Assembly (NCBI GenBank): GCA_023430365.1 | Contig: JAEZAS010000382.1 | Span: 1 to 13,656, forward strand | From: Planctomycetota bacterium | Lineage (GTDB): Bacteria; Planctomycetota; Planctomycetia; Pirellulales; Pirellulaceae | DNA length: 13,656 bases | Direction: 5' to 3' | Part shown: piece after piece, positions 7,270 to 13,139 of the stretch | How positions within the stretch are numbered: position 1 is the stretch's first letter | How the letters are laid out: every line of letters begins with the position of its first letter | The notes under the pieces: model-generated | The model's database searches: none | What the model was told of the DNA's origin: nothing | What the model saw: only the letters and a program-made list of their open reading frames with translations | Translations under genes and position numbers: made by a program

Positions 7270-7353
7270 GTTCAAAATTTCCCTGGGTTTTTCATCGCCA
7301 ACCGGGGGTCCAGGGGACCCCAACTCGATGAAAAACCGCCCGAAATTTTGAAC
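7270..7353. repeat. 84-base imperfect inverted repeat (large hairpin)
   Basis: The outer stem GTTCAAAATTTC (7270-7281) pairs with GAAATTTTGAAC (7342-7353). A 4-by-4 internal bubble follows. The next stem GGTTTTTCATCG (7286-7297) pairs with CGATGAAAAACC (7326-7337). The apex contains a third perfect hairpin, GGGGTCC (7305-7311) with GGACCCC (7315-7321), around the loop AGG. Such a nested structure is unlikely by chance. It could be a structured RNA on the minus strand downstream of the promoter at 7476-7504, or a small palindromic mobile element (MITE-like). There is no T tract after it on either strand, so it is not an ordinary terminator. Confidence 0.75.
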
Positions 7354-7475
7354 ACCAAGTCGCCCGCTGCAGTACCCCCGGAATCGACAAGTCGAAATTC
7401 ACTCGGGGCGCTCCTGAGCAACTTACGGCGAGCGCCAACTACCTGTCGTCGCTCGCACCCCTCAAACCAACCTGC

Positions 7476-7504
7476 ATTTTAACCAATTATCAACAACTCG
7501 TCAA
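7476..7504 (-). promoter_or_regulatory. Near-consensus sigma-70 promoter with no gene downstream
   Basis: On the minus strand a -35 TTGACG (7499-7504, 5 of 6) and a -10 TAAAAT (7476-7481, 5 of 6) are separated by exactly 17 bases. Transcription would start near 7469 and run through the 84-base hairpin. The next gene in that direction, proA, is about 640 bases away and has its own promoter. The product is therefore probably a non-coding RNA or a very long leader. Confidence 0.6.
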
Positions 7505-7538
7505 CAAACCCGATCTCGGGCGACGACAATCCTTCCCC

Positions 7539-7563
7539 CGTAGCTGAATTCGCAAGAATTCAG
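7539..7563. repeat. REP-like palindrome, copy 2
   Basis: Same 25-base element as at 7091, differing only in the loop (GCAA instead of GCCA). Stem arms CTGAATTC (7544-7551) and GAATTCAG (7556-7563) are perfect. It lies 54 bases beyond the stop of the ABC ATPase gene on that gene's 3' side, where such a hairpin might protect the mRNA end. It lacks a T tract. Confidence 0.7.
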
Positions 7564-7616
7564 AAGCCCCGCGATCACGTGCCCCACTTCAGCGTCGTCT
7601 GAATTGCTCGACCGCC

Positions 7617-8654
7617 CTACAAAGCCCGCCCGGCAGTCTCCACCCGTTCATCCCGACGAGCCTCGTCCTCGGAGTCGTTTTCGACCTGCGAGAACATTGC
7701 GGCGATCACTTCCTCGAGCGGCGGGTCCTCGACCACCACGTCCTCAACCGTATGCTCGGCCAGGATGGCGGCCAGCGCCCGGGGGACCTGCGTCCGCTGG
7801 ACCCGCAATTTCACCTTCGGCAGTTCCACCAGTTCCACATCGCCGAAACGGTCGAGCCCCGTCACGGTCGAGTTGTCGGCCAATTGCAGGGTGATCAGTT
7901 TCTGGCTGCTGAACTTATCGACGATGCCCGCCAGCGATCCGTCGTACTTGATCTGCCCCTGGGCCACGATCACGACCCTCTGGCAAAGCGCGGCGACGTC
8001 CTTCATATAGTGGCTCGTCAGCAGGACGGTAATCTGCCGCCGCTCCTGATAGGCCTTCAAAAACTGCTGAATCCGGTGCTGGGCCACCACGTCGAGTCCG
8101 ATCGTCGGCTCGTCGAGAAACAGCACCTCCGGAGAGTGGAGCAGGGCGGCCGTCAGCTCCATCTTCATCCGCTCGCCGAGCGAAAGCTCCCGCACCGGCT
8201 GCTTGAGCAGCTTGCCGATGTCGAGCATCTCGGTCAGTTCGCCGAGCGTCTCTTGGAATTGGGCTGGATTGATGTGATAGATCTGCTGGTGCAGCCGAAA
8301 CGATTCCTGGGCCGGAAGGTCCCACCAGAGCTGGTTTTTCTGCCCCATCACCAGGGCGAACCGGCGGCGATACTCGTTGGCCCGCTCCCAGGGGACGAAG
8401 CCCATCACCGTGGCTCTGCCGCTCGTCGGATAGATGACGCCCGATAGGAGCTTGAGCGTCGTCGTCTTGCCCGCCCCATTGGGACCGAGAAAGGCGACAA
8501 ATTCTCCGCGCTCCACTCGCAGGCTGACGTCCCGAACCGCCTGCACCTCGCGGTATTCCCGCTTGAAAAGCCCCTTCAGCGACCCCATCAGCCCTTCGGC
8601 TTTTTGGTAGACCCGGTAAGACTTGCACAGGGAGTCGATCTCGATAACCGCCAT
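7617..8654 (-). CDS. ABC transporter ATP-binding protein (ABC-2 / COG4586-like)
   Basis: A 345-residue cytoplasmic ATPase subunit of an ABC-2 type exporter. All motifs are present: Walker A GPNGAGKTT (residues 57-65), Q-loop Gln105 in MGQKNQLWW, signature LSLGERMKME (157-166), Walker B VLFLDEP (177-183) with Glu182, and switch His215 in TSH. The long N-terminal insert before Walker A (YQKAEGLMGSLKGLFKREYREVQ) and the GQKNQLWWDLPAQESF segment match the COG4586 branch, whose members usually sit with two ABC-2 permeases. Here no permease follows: the gene ends next to the gene-free region, and the upstream neighbour is a divergent sialidase. The permeases must therefore be elsewhere. Residues about 255-325 form the C-terminal accessory domain. 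The start is the ATG at 8654, seven bases from a perfect TATAAT and without a ribosome binding site. Substrate unknown. Confidence 0.9.
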   Translation of the reverse strand: MAVIEIDSLCKSYRVYQKAEGLMGSLKGLFKREYREVQAVRDVSLRVERGEFVAFLGPNGAGKTTTLKLLSGVIYPTSGRATVMGFVPWERANEYRRRFALVMGQKNQLWWDLPAQESFRLHQQIYHINPAQFQETLGELTEMLDIGKLLKQPVRELSLGERMKMELTAALLHSPEVLFLDEPTIGLDVVAQHRIQQFLKAYQERRQITVLLTSHYMKDVAALCQRVVIVAQGQIKYDGSLAGIVDKFSSQKLITLQLADNSTVTGLDRFGDVELVELPKVKLRVQRTQVPRALAAILAEHTVEDVVVEDPPLEEVIAAMFSQVENDSEDEARRDERVETAGRAL

Positions 8655-8661
8655 GGAGACG

Positions 8662-8667
8662 ATTATA
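8662..8667 (-). promoter_or_regulatory. Perfect -10 hexamer abutting the ABC ATPase start (leaderless)
   Basis: TATAAT on the minus strand is followed by seven bases and then the ATG at 8654. The normal -10 to +1 distance places the first transcribed base at or next to the A of the start codon. No -35 matching TTGACA and no ribosome binding site are present. This points to leaderless translation. Confidence 0.5.
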
Positions 8668-8769
8668 GGCTCGAACGGCTCCGGGAGCGACGGCGGGTGC
8701 CGCCACGGCCTCTGAAACAGATATGACGCGACTTATGCACCCCATCGCGATACGATGGCGAGCGACTCC

Positions 8770-8806
8770 GGCCGCGGCCCGGCGAGCGGGAGACGTAAGT
8801 CTCCCG
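8770..8806. repeat. GC-rich palindrome plus perfect hairpin before the sialidase gene
   Basis: A 10-base palindrome GGCCGCGGCC (8770-8779) is followed by a perfect 8-base-pair hairpin: CGGGAGAC (8787-8794), loop GTAA, GTCTCCCG (8799-8806). It lies between the divergent ABC ATPase and sialidase genes, 44 bases before the sialidase ATG. It looks like an extragenic palindromic repeat, but only one copy is in the window. It could also act in the sialidase mRNA leader if transcription starts upstream. Confidence 0.55.
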
Positions 8807-8849
8807 GTAAACCGCGACGGAGCCCCTAATCGTTCCATATCGGGAGCCG

Positions 8850-9989
8850 ATGCCCATGCTCAGTCGCCTCGCGGTCTTTGCACTGTCGGTCACGTTGCTG
8901 GCGAGCGTCCCCGGAACCTACGGCAACGATTCCTCGCCGACCGAGCTACAGCCGACGGTCGTTTTCACGAGCGGGGCAGGGGGCTACCACACCTACCGCA
9001 TTCCTTCCTTGCTGCGGACGCGCCAGGGAACGCTGCTCGCCTTCTGCGAAGCGCGTAAAAACAGCCGGGATGACCATGGCGACGTCGACCTCGTCCTTCG
9101 CCGCTCCACCGACGACGGCAAAACTTGGGGCCCGGTCCAGCTCGTCTGCGAAGAAGGCGGGAATGCCCGGATCACGATCGGCAATCCCTGTCCGGTCGTC
9201 GATCATTCGACCGGCCGCATTTGGTTGCCACTCACCCGAAACAATGACCGGGTGTGGATGCTGCATAGCGACGACGACGGCCAAACCTGGTCCAAGCCCG
9301 ACGACATCACCAGCAGCGTGAAACTGCCCGACTGGACCTGGTACGCGACCGGGCCGGGTGTGGGCGTCCAATTGAAGCACGGCGAGCATGCCGGCCGGCT
9401 GATCATCCCCTGCGACCATCGCGCGAAAGCGGACAGCAAGACTTCTTACTCCCACGTCTTCTACAGCGACGACCACGGAGCGACCTGGCGCCTCGGCGGT
9501 TCCACAGAGAAGTACATGAACGAATGCCAGCTCGCCGAACTGAGCGACGGGACGCTGCTGCTCAACATTCGCAACCATTGGCGTCGCGAAGCCAAGGTCG
9601 CGGAGAAGGGAGGGAAGCGAGCCCTCTCTCGGAGCCAGGACGGCGGTGAAACCTGGTCGGAGGTGACGTTCGACGAAACGCTCATCGAACCGGTCTGCCA
9701 GGCGAGCCTGATTCGCTTGGAGCATGGCAGCGCAAGCGGGGACGTCCTCGCCTTCTCCAACCCAGCCTCCACCCGCACGCGCGAGAAGCTGACACTGCGC
9801 CTGAGCACCGACGGCGGTCGCACCTGGCCCATCTCTCACCTGATCCACGCCGGGCCAGCCAGCTACTCCTGCCTCGCCGAATTGCCCAGTGGGGAGGTAG
9901 CTTGTTTGTACGAGTGTGGCCAGAAGCAAAACTACGAAACGATCGCTTTCGTGCGCATGTCACGGGCCAGGTTACAAGCCCGCAAGTAA
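8850..9989 (+). CDS. Exo-alpha-sialidase-like secreted hydrolase (GH33 type, BNR repeats)
   Basis: Predicted six-bladed beta-propeller glycoside hydrolase that removes terminal sialic acid from glycans. Residues 1-25 are a signal peptide, so it acts outside the cytoplasm. The FRIP-type motif is YRIP with Arg50. At least five Asp boxes are visible: STDDGKTW (86-93), SDDDGQTW (140-147), SDDHGATW (206-213), SQDGGETW (262-269) and STDGGRTW (319-326). Candidate catalytic residues are Asp74/75, Glu225 or Glu230 in NECQLAEL, Arg241 and the nucleophile Tyr339 in ASYSCLAEL. The 379-residue length suits a single-domain enzyme. Of two close ATGs, 8850 lies only three bases after GGGAG, while 8856 is nine bases after it and may be the real start. 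No transporter or Neu5Ac catabolic gene adjoins, so the enzyme may serve scavenging of host or algal glycans; planctomycetes often carry many related BNR proteins with other substrates. Confidence 0.85.
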   Translation: MPMLSRLAVFALSVTLLASVPGTYGNDSSPTELQPTVVFTSGAGGYHTYRIPSLLRTRQGTLLAFCEARKNSRDDHGDVDLVLRRSTDDGKTWGPVQLVCEEGGNARITIGNPCPVVDHSTGRIWLPLTRNNDRVWMLHSDDDGQTWSKPDDITSSVKLPDWTWYATGPGVGVQLKHGEHAGRLIIPCDHRAKADSKTSYSHVFYSDDHGATWRLGGSTEKYMNECQLAELSDGTLLLNIRNHWRREAKVAEKGGKRALSRSQDGGETWSEVTFDETLIEPVCQASLIRLEHGSASGDVLAFSNPASTRTREKLTLRLSTDGGRTWPISHLIHAGPASYSCLAELPSGEVACLYECGQKQNYETIAFVRMSRARLQARK

Positions 9990-10313
9990 TCGCCGATGAG
10001 TCGCGACGCGGGGCTTGGTTGCTTACCAACCATTCAGCGCGGCGGGAATGCGCAAGTCCCAACTTCTCCAAGCCGGCCTAACGCAAGATCCCGGGCGGTC
10101 GACCGCTCAAAGAGCCCTCTCATCGCCGGGAAAGGGGCTGGGATACGCCCCGACTGGCGGATGCCAGGTTGCTGAAAGCTCCTCCGCATCAACTCTGCTG
10201 CTCCCAAGTCTCGATGGGCATGCGTTGTGCAAACGCGTGACGACCGAGCGACAGTCTGCGCGAGGGCGGACGCGTCTGATTGACTACGACCACATGTTTT
10301 GGAGGAGACGCAC
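9990..10313. other. 324-base spacer between sialidase and the PDZ repeat-protein gene
   Basis: No gene is seen. The spacer contains several short inverted repeats: a 12-base perfect palindrome GCGGTCGACCGC (10095-10106), GGTTG/CAACC near 10018-10032, GGGGC/GCCCC near 10135-10152 and CTGGC/GCCAG near 10154-10167. A clear promoter for the downstream gene was not found; TTGACT near 10280 has no -10 at the right distance. No intrinsic terminator with a T tract follows the sialidase. Confidence 0.6.
10301..10307 (+). promoter_or_regulatory. Strong ribosome binding site fixing the start of the PDZ repeat protein
   Basis: GGAGGAG is complementary to the 16S rRNA 3' end and sits six bases before the ATG at 10314. 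It decides against an in-frame TTG at 10299, which would put the site inside the coding region. It is the strongest ribosome binding site in the window, suggesting high expression. Confidence 0.8.
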
Positions 10314-12644
10314 ATGAACAGAAATCTAAGAACCCTGCTGGCGCGGCTTGCGGCTGGCGCCGGGGTCGGCGTGGTGGCTACTTCGATAGCCATTTCGCCC
10401 GCCTGGAGCCAATCCAGTGGCTCCAGCAGCACCGACAAGAGTAGCAGCAGCACAGAAAAGAGCAGCTCTACCGACAGCAAAGCGTCGTCCGGTGCGGCGA
10501 AATCGTCGACCGGCGCGAGCAAGAGCGGAACCAGTGCCAGCGGCGCAAGCAAAACGACGCCCAGCACCACCGGTTCGGCAGCGAGCAAGTCGGGCAGCAG
10601 CGGCGCTTCCTCCACCTCTCGCGACAGCAGCGACACGAAGTCCAGCAGCTCAGCCTCAAAGACGGGACAAGACGCCAGCTCCACGACCGGCGCTGCCAGC
10701 CGTCCGTCCACGAGCAGCTCGAGCGACGCAGCCTCGACTTCCCGCGACGCCAGCTCCACGACTCGGGACGCGAGCTCGACAGCGCGGGACTCCAGTTCCA
10801 CGGCACGCGATGCCAGCTCAACTTCTCGTGAGCCCAGCTCAACCGCTCGCGATGCCAGCTCGACTTCGCGTGACGCCAGTTCCACCGCGCGCGACGCGAG
10901 TTCGACCGCTCGCGATGCTGCGGATGACGCCGCCGCCACGACTCGCGACGCTGCTTCGAGCGCTCGCGACGCCGCCAGCAGCGCCGCCCGCTCGGCCCGC
11001 GATACGGCTCGTGACGCCAGCTCGTCAGCCGCCGACACGGCCCGCGATGCGACCGATTCGGCCACCGAAACGGCTCGCGACGCCAGCCGCTCGGCGACCG
11101 AAACCGCTCGCGATGCACGTGACTCGGCTCGCGACACGTTCCAGGACACGCGCGATTCGGCCCGCGACACGGTTCGCGATACCCGCGAGTCGGCTCGCGA
11201 AACCGCGCGCGACGCCCAGCGCGATTTCCGCGACACGGCCGACGCCGACCGCGAAACTCGCGACGCCGCTCGCGATACGTTCCGCGACGCTCGGGAATCG
11301 GGCCGTGAATCGGTTCGCGACGCCCGCGACTCGGCGCGTGACATGACCCGCGACGCCCAGCGCGACTTCCGCGACACCAATCGCAGCACGGCTCGCGATT
11401 TCGATCGCGAGTCGGACGATTCGTTCGACAGCGGCCGCAGCACTCGGGACCAGGACCGCTTCTCGCGCGACTCGCAGCGCGACACCGACCGGTTTAGCTC
11501 GGACCGCGACGCCAGCGACCGCTACAGCAGCGATCGCCAGGAACGCTACGGCCGGGACACCGACAGCCGCTCGACGTCCCGCGACTTCGATCGTCGCTCG
11601 CGAGATTTCGACCGCGACTCGACCCGCGACGCTCGCGCCGACTTCCGCTCGGACGACCGCTTTAGCCGCGATCGCGACACCAGCCGGGCCAGCTTCGACA
11701 GCACGACGCGCGACCGCTACACCTCGCGGAGCTACAGCGCGGATATCGACGTGAACACGATTCGCCCCGCCGATTTCGGTCTCTGGTTCGATACCGGCGC
11801 CCGCGGCAGCCTCGTGATTTCGGACGTCGCCACCAGCGGCCCGATCGCTCGGCTGGGCTTCCACGAGGGGGACCGGATCGTTGAAGTCCACGGCCACCGC
11901 GTTCGCAGCGAGCGAGATTTCGTTCGCTACCTGCTCGACGAAGAAATCCGCGACGAGCGGGTGGAGATCGTCGTGCTCCGCGATGGTCGCGAAGAGGTGA
12001 TCTACGTGGAACCGACCGTGCTGATCGAAGAAATGCACGCTGGCCACCATCACCACGATCCGCTCGAAGAGATCGGCATCGTGATCGACGACCGCTACGA
12101 CGACCGCGTCGTGGTCTGGAAGGTTCTCCCGCGTACGCCCGCCTTCTACGCCGGCGTCCGCCCGGGCGACGTCATCGCCACCTGGCACGGTCGACGGATC
12201 TCGCGTCCCGACTCGTTCGTGCGAGTCGTGACCGAAAGCGATCCGGGCGAAGTGGCCATCGGTGTCCGCCGTCAGAACCGCGTCCGCGATCTGCAGTTGG
12301 AAGTGCCCGAGCTGCAAGCTCAGGCCTCGGCCGGGCGTCGGACCGCGTTCCGTCCGGACTATGAGGACAACCTCGATCGTCGTCTCGACCGCCGGGAAGA
12401 TCGCCGCGAATTCCGCGAGGAACGTCGCGAGGATCGGATGGAGAATCGGGACAACTACGGCGCCGGCTTCGCCCCCCAGGGCGCTGACATCAACATTGGC
12501 GCTCCGGGCGCCGGTGTGCGGATCGGCACGCCTGGCTACGGTCAGCCTGGCGCTGGCGTGCGGGTGGACACTCCCGGGGCGGATGTGAACATCGACGCCA
12601 ACCGTGGTGGCGGCTTGTTCCCGCGTCTGCGAGGCAACCGCTAA
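10314..12644 (+). CDS. Exported Arg-Asp repeat protein with two PDZ-like domains
   Basis: No known gene recognised. The 776 residues divide clearly. Residues 1-33 are a signal peptide ending near SPAWSQ. Residues 34-140 are Ser/Thr/Lys/Ala low complexity. Residues 144-199 are eight exact heptads of the type RDASSTA. Residues 200-367 are mainly 11-residue repeats anchored by Arg-Asp. Residues 368-475 are Ser/Arg/Asp/Tyr rich (DRFSRD, DRYSSD). PDZ-like domain 1 (about 483-566) contains IARLGFHEGDRIVEVHGHRV; PDZ-like domain 2 (about 583-665) contains AFYAGVRPGDVIATWHGRRI. A His cluster (575, 578-581) lies between them. Residues 688-713 are Arg/Asp/Glu rich, and 723-763 hold four nine-residue units. 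No protease domain or catalytic triad is visible, so it is not a DegP/HtrA enzyme. PDZ domains bind protein C-termini; the repeats are near charge-balanced and resemble LEA-type helices only in period. A role as periplasmic or envelope scaffold is inference. Confidence 0.85.
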   Translation: MNRNLRTLLARLAAGAGVGVVATSIAISPAWSQSSGSSSTDKSSSSTEKSSSTDSKASSGAAKSSTGASKSGTSASGASKTTPSTTGSAASKSGSSGASSTSRDSSDTKSSSSASKTGQDASSTTGAASRPSTSSSSDAASTSRDASSTTRDASSTARDSSSTARDASSTSREPSSTARDASSTSRDASSTARDASSTARDAADDAAATTRDAASSARDAASSAARSARDTARDASSSAADTARDATDSATETARDASRSATETARDARDSARDTFQDTRDSARDTVRDTRESARETARDAQRDFRDTADADRETRDAARDTFRDARESGRESVRDARDSARDMTRDAQRDFRDTNRSTARDFDRESDDSFDSGRSTRDQDRFSRDSQRDTDRFSSDRDASDRYSSDRQERYGRDTDSRSTSRDFDRRSRDFDRDSTRDARADFRSDDRFSRDRDTSRASFDSTTRDRYTSRSYSADIDVNTIRPADFGLWFDTGARGSLVISDVATSGPIARLGFHEGDRIVEVHGHRVRSERDFVRYLLDEEIRDERVEIVVLRDGREEVIYVEPTVLIEEMHAGHHHHDPLEEIGIVIDDRYDDRVVVWKVLPRTPAFYAGVRPGDVIATWHGRRISRPDSFVRVVTESDPGEVAIGVRRQNRVRDLQLEVPELQAQASAGRRTAFRPDYEDNLDRRLDRREDRREFREERREDRMENRDNYGAGFAPQGADINIGAPGAGVRIGTPGYGQPGAGVRVDTPGADVNIDANRGGGLFPRLRGNR
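10743..10910 (+). repeat. Eight 21-base units coding for RDASSTA-type heptads
   Basis: Arg residues at 144, 151, 158, 165, 172, 179, 186 and 193 each begin a seven-residue unit; the variants are RDASSTT, RDASSTA, RDSSSTA, RDASSTS and REPSSTA. The codons of successive units differ at many third positions, and Ser switches between AGC/AGT and TCG/TCC, while the peptide hardly changes. Confidence 0.9.
10911..11414 (+). repeat. Hendecad (11-residue) Arg-Asp repeats
   Basis: After the heptads, Arg-Asp pairs recur mainly every 11 residues: 200, 211, then one 7+11+4 transition (218, 229, 233), then 244, 255, 266, 277 (Gln), 288, 299, a three-residue slip, then 313, 324, 335, 346 and 357. Example units are RDASSSAADTA, RDATDSATETA, RDTRESARETA and RDARDSARDMT. 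Periods of 7 and 11 both fit coiled-coil or amphipathic helix geometry, but the units lack large hydrophobic residues; Ala is the main apolar one. Confidence 0.85.
12480..12602 (+). repeat. Four nine-residue C-terminal repeats
   Basis: Residues 723-763 of the PDZ protein read GADINIGAP, GAGVRIGTP, a GYGQP spacer, GAGVRVDTP and GADVNIDAN. The pattern is Gly-Ala-x-(Ile/Val)-(Asn/Arg)-(Ile/Val)-x-x-Pro. The alternating apolar and polar residues suggest short beta strands with Pro-Gly turns. Confidence 0.75.
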
Positions 12645-12702
12645 GTCGGTCGTCTGAGAGCAACAGAACTCGGCCTATCGACCGATAGTTGCCGTGTCCT
12701 AC

Positions 12703-12739
12703 GCGTCCGCGAGGTTCAACTCGCGGACGCTTTTCTTTT
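12703..12739 (+). terminator. Strong intrinsic terminator after the PDZ repeat-protein gene
   Basis: GCGTCCGCGAG (12703-12713) pairs perfectly with CTCGCGGACGC (12720-12730) around the loop GTTCAA. The tract TTTTCTTTT (12731-12739) follows at once. It lies 59 bases after the stop codon and works on the plus strand only. A smaller perfect hairpin, CTATCG/CGATAG (12675-12688), lies between the stop codon and the terminator. Confidence 0.92.
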
Positions 12740-12756
12740 GCGCAGCGACCGGCCGG

Positions 12757-13119
12757 TTAGGGATGGTTGTGCGCATGCTCGTGCGTGTGGCTCTCTGCCG
12801 AGTGTTCGCGAGTGCGGCTGAGCTGCGCCTTTTCAAACTTGAGACAGGCCGCTTCGGCAGCGTCCCAATCGCCCGCTCGGGCCGTTTCGATCAACTCGAG
12901 AAAGTGATCCCGCTCCTGGTCCGACATTCGGCCATCCTGATGTCGCCGCAAGACAGCCCGGGCGACTCCGTCGAGCCACTGGGCATTTTCCGCGGAACAG
13001 GCGGTGCGCAAGGATGAGATGAGGTGCAGATTCTCGAATTCGACAGCCGGCGGCCGGGAACAACCCGAAAGCAGCAGACCGGCGATGGCGAAGACCGTGA
13101 GGGCAGGATGCAGTTTCAT
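12757..13119 (-). CDS. Small lipoprotein with His-rich tail
   Basis: A 120-residue predicted lipoprotein. Residues 1-19 are a signal with the lipobox LLSGC and the lipidated cysteine at position 20. Residues about 30-105 look mostly helical, with a VARAVLRRHQDGRMSDQERDHFLELIETA segment and an acidic, Ala-rich helix after it. The tail HTHEHAHNHP carries five histidines and could bind metal ions; this is inference. No family recognised. An in-frame ATG at 13131 would add MHHT; the start at 13119 gives the tighter signal peptide. Neither has a clear ribosome binding site. It follows the DUF1559 gene by 20 bases and is probably translated from the same mRNA, a pairing often seen in planctomycetes. 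Confidence 0.8.
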   Translation of the reverse strand: MKLHPALTVFAIAGLLLSGCSRPPAVEFENLHLISSLRTACSAENAQWLDGVARAVLRRHQDGRMSDQERDHFLELIETARAGDWDAAEAACLKFEKAQLSRTREHSAESHTHEHAHNHP

Positions 13120-13139
13120 GGTGTGATGCATGTGCAAGG

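Larger units (their letters stand above)
6827..7616. other. 790-base region without a credible gene, rich in palindromes
   Basis: No frame here shows a recognisable protein, and the few open frames are short and unlike the neighbouring genes. The region holds the proA promoter near its left end, two near-identical 25-base palindromes 448 bases apart (7091 and 7539), an 84-base imperfect hairpin (7270-7353) and a near-consensus minus-strand promoter (7476-7504). Parts are AT-rich relative to the rest of the window. No tRNA, tmRNA, SRP RNA or RNase P RNA signature was recognised. Confidence 0.7.

Noticed and set aside
7487..7495. TTATCAACA, one mismatch from the DnaA box TTATCCACA
   Set aside because: A single site, explained by the spacer of the minus-strand promoter. 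There is no cluster of boxes and no origin-type gene (dnaA, dnaN, gidA) nearby.
7915..8838. Minus-strand 307-codon frame overlapping the ABC ATPase
   Set aside because: It is a frame-shifted shadow of the ATPase gene, which has all the nucleotide-binding motifs in the other frame.
10299..10313. TTG start for the PDZ repeat protein
   Set aside because: It would place the GGAGGAG ribosome binding site inside the gene; the ATG at 10314 is spaced correctly and starts the signal peptide.
10743..10910. CRISPR-like array because of regular 21-base repeats
   Set aside because: The repeats are contiguous, in frame, lack spacers and code for a constant peptide.
10034..11485. Long minus-strand open frame (483 codons) opposite the PDZ repeat protein
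   Set aside because: It is an artefact of the repeated TCGCGA-type codons, giving a Ser/Arg/Ala/Val low-complexity translation with no start signal. The plus strand has a signal peptide, strong ribosome binding site, PDZ-like domains and terminator.
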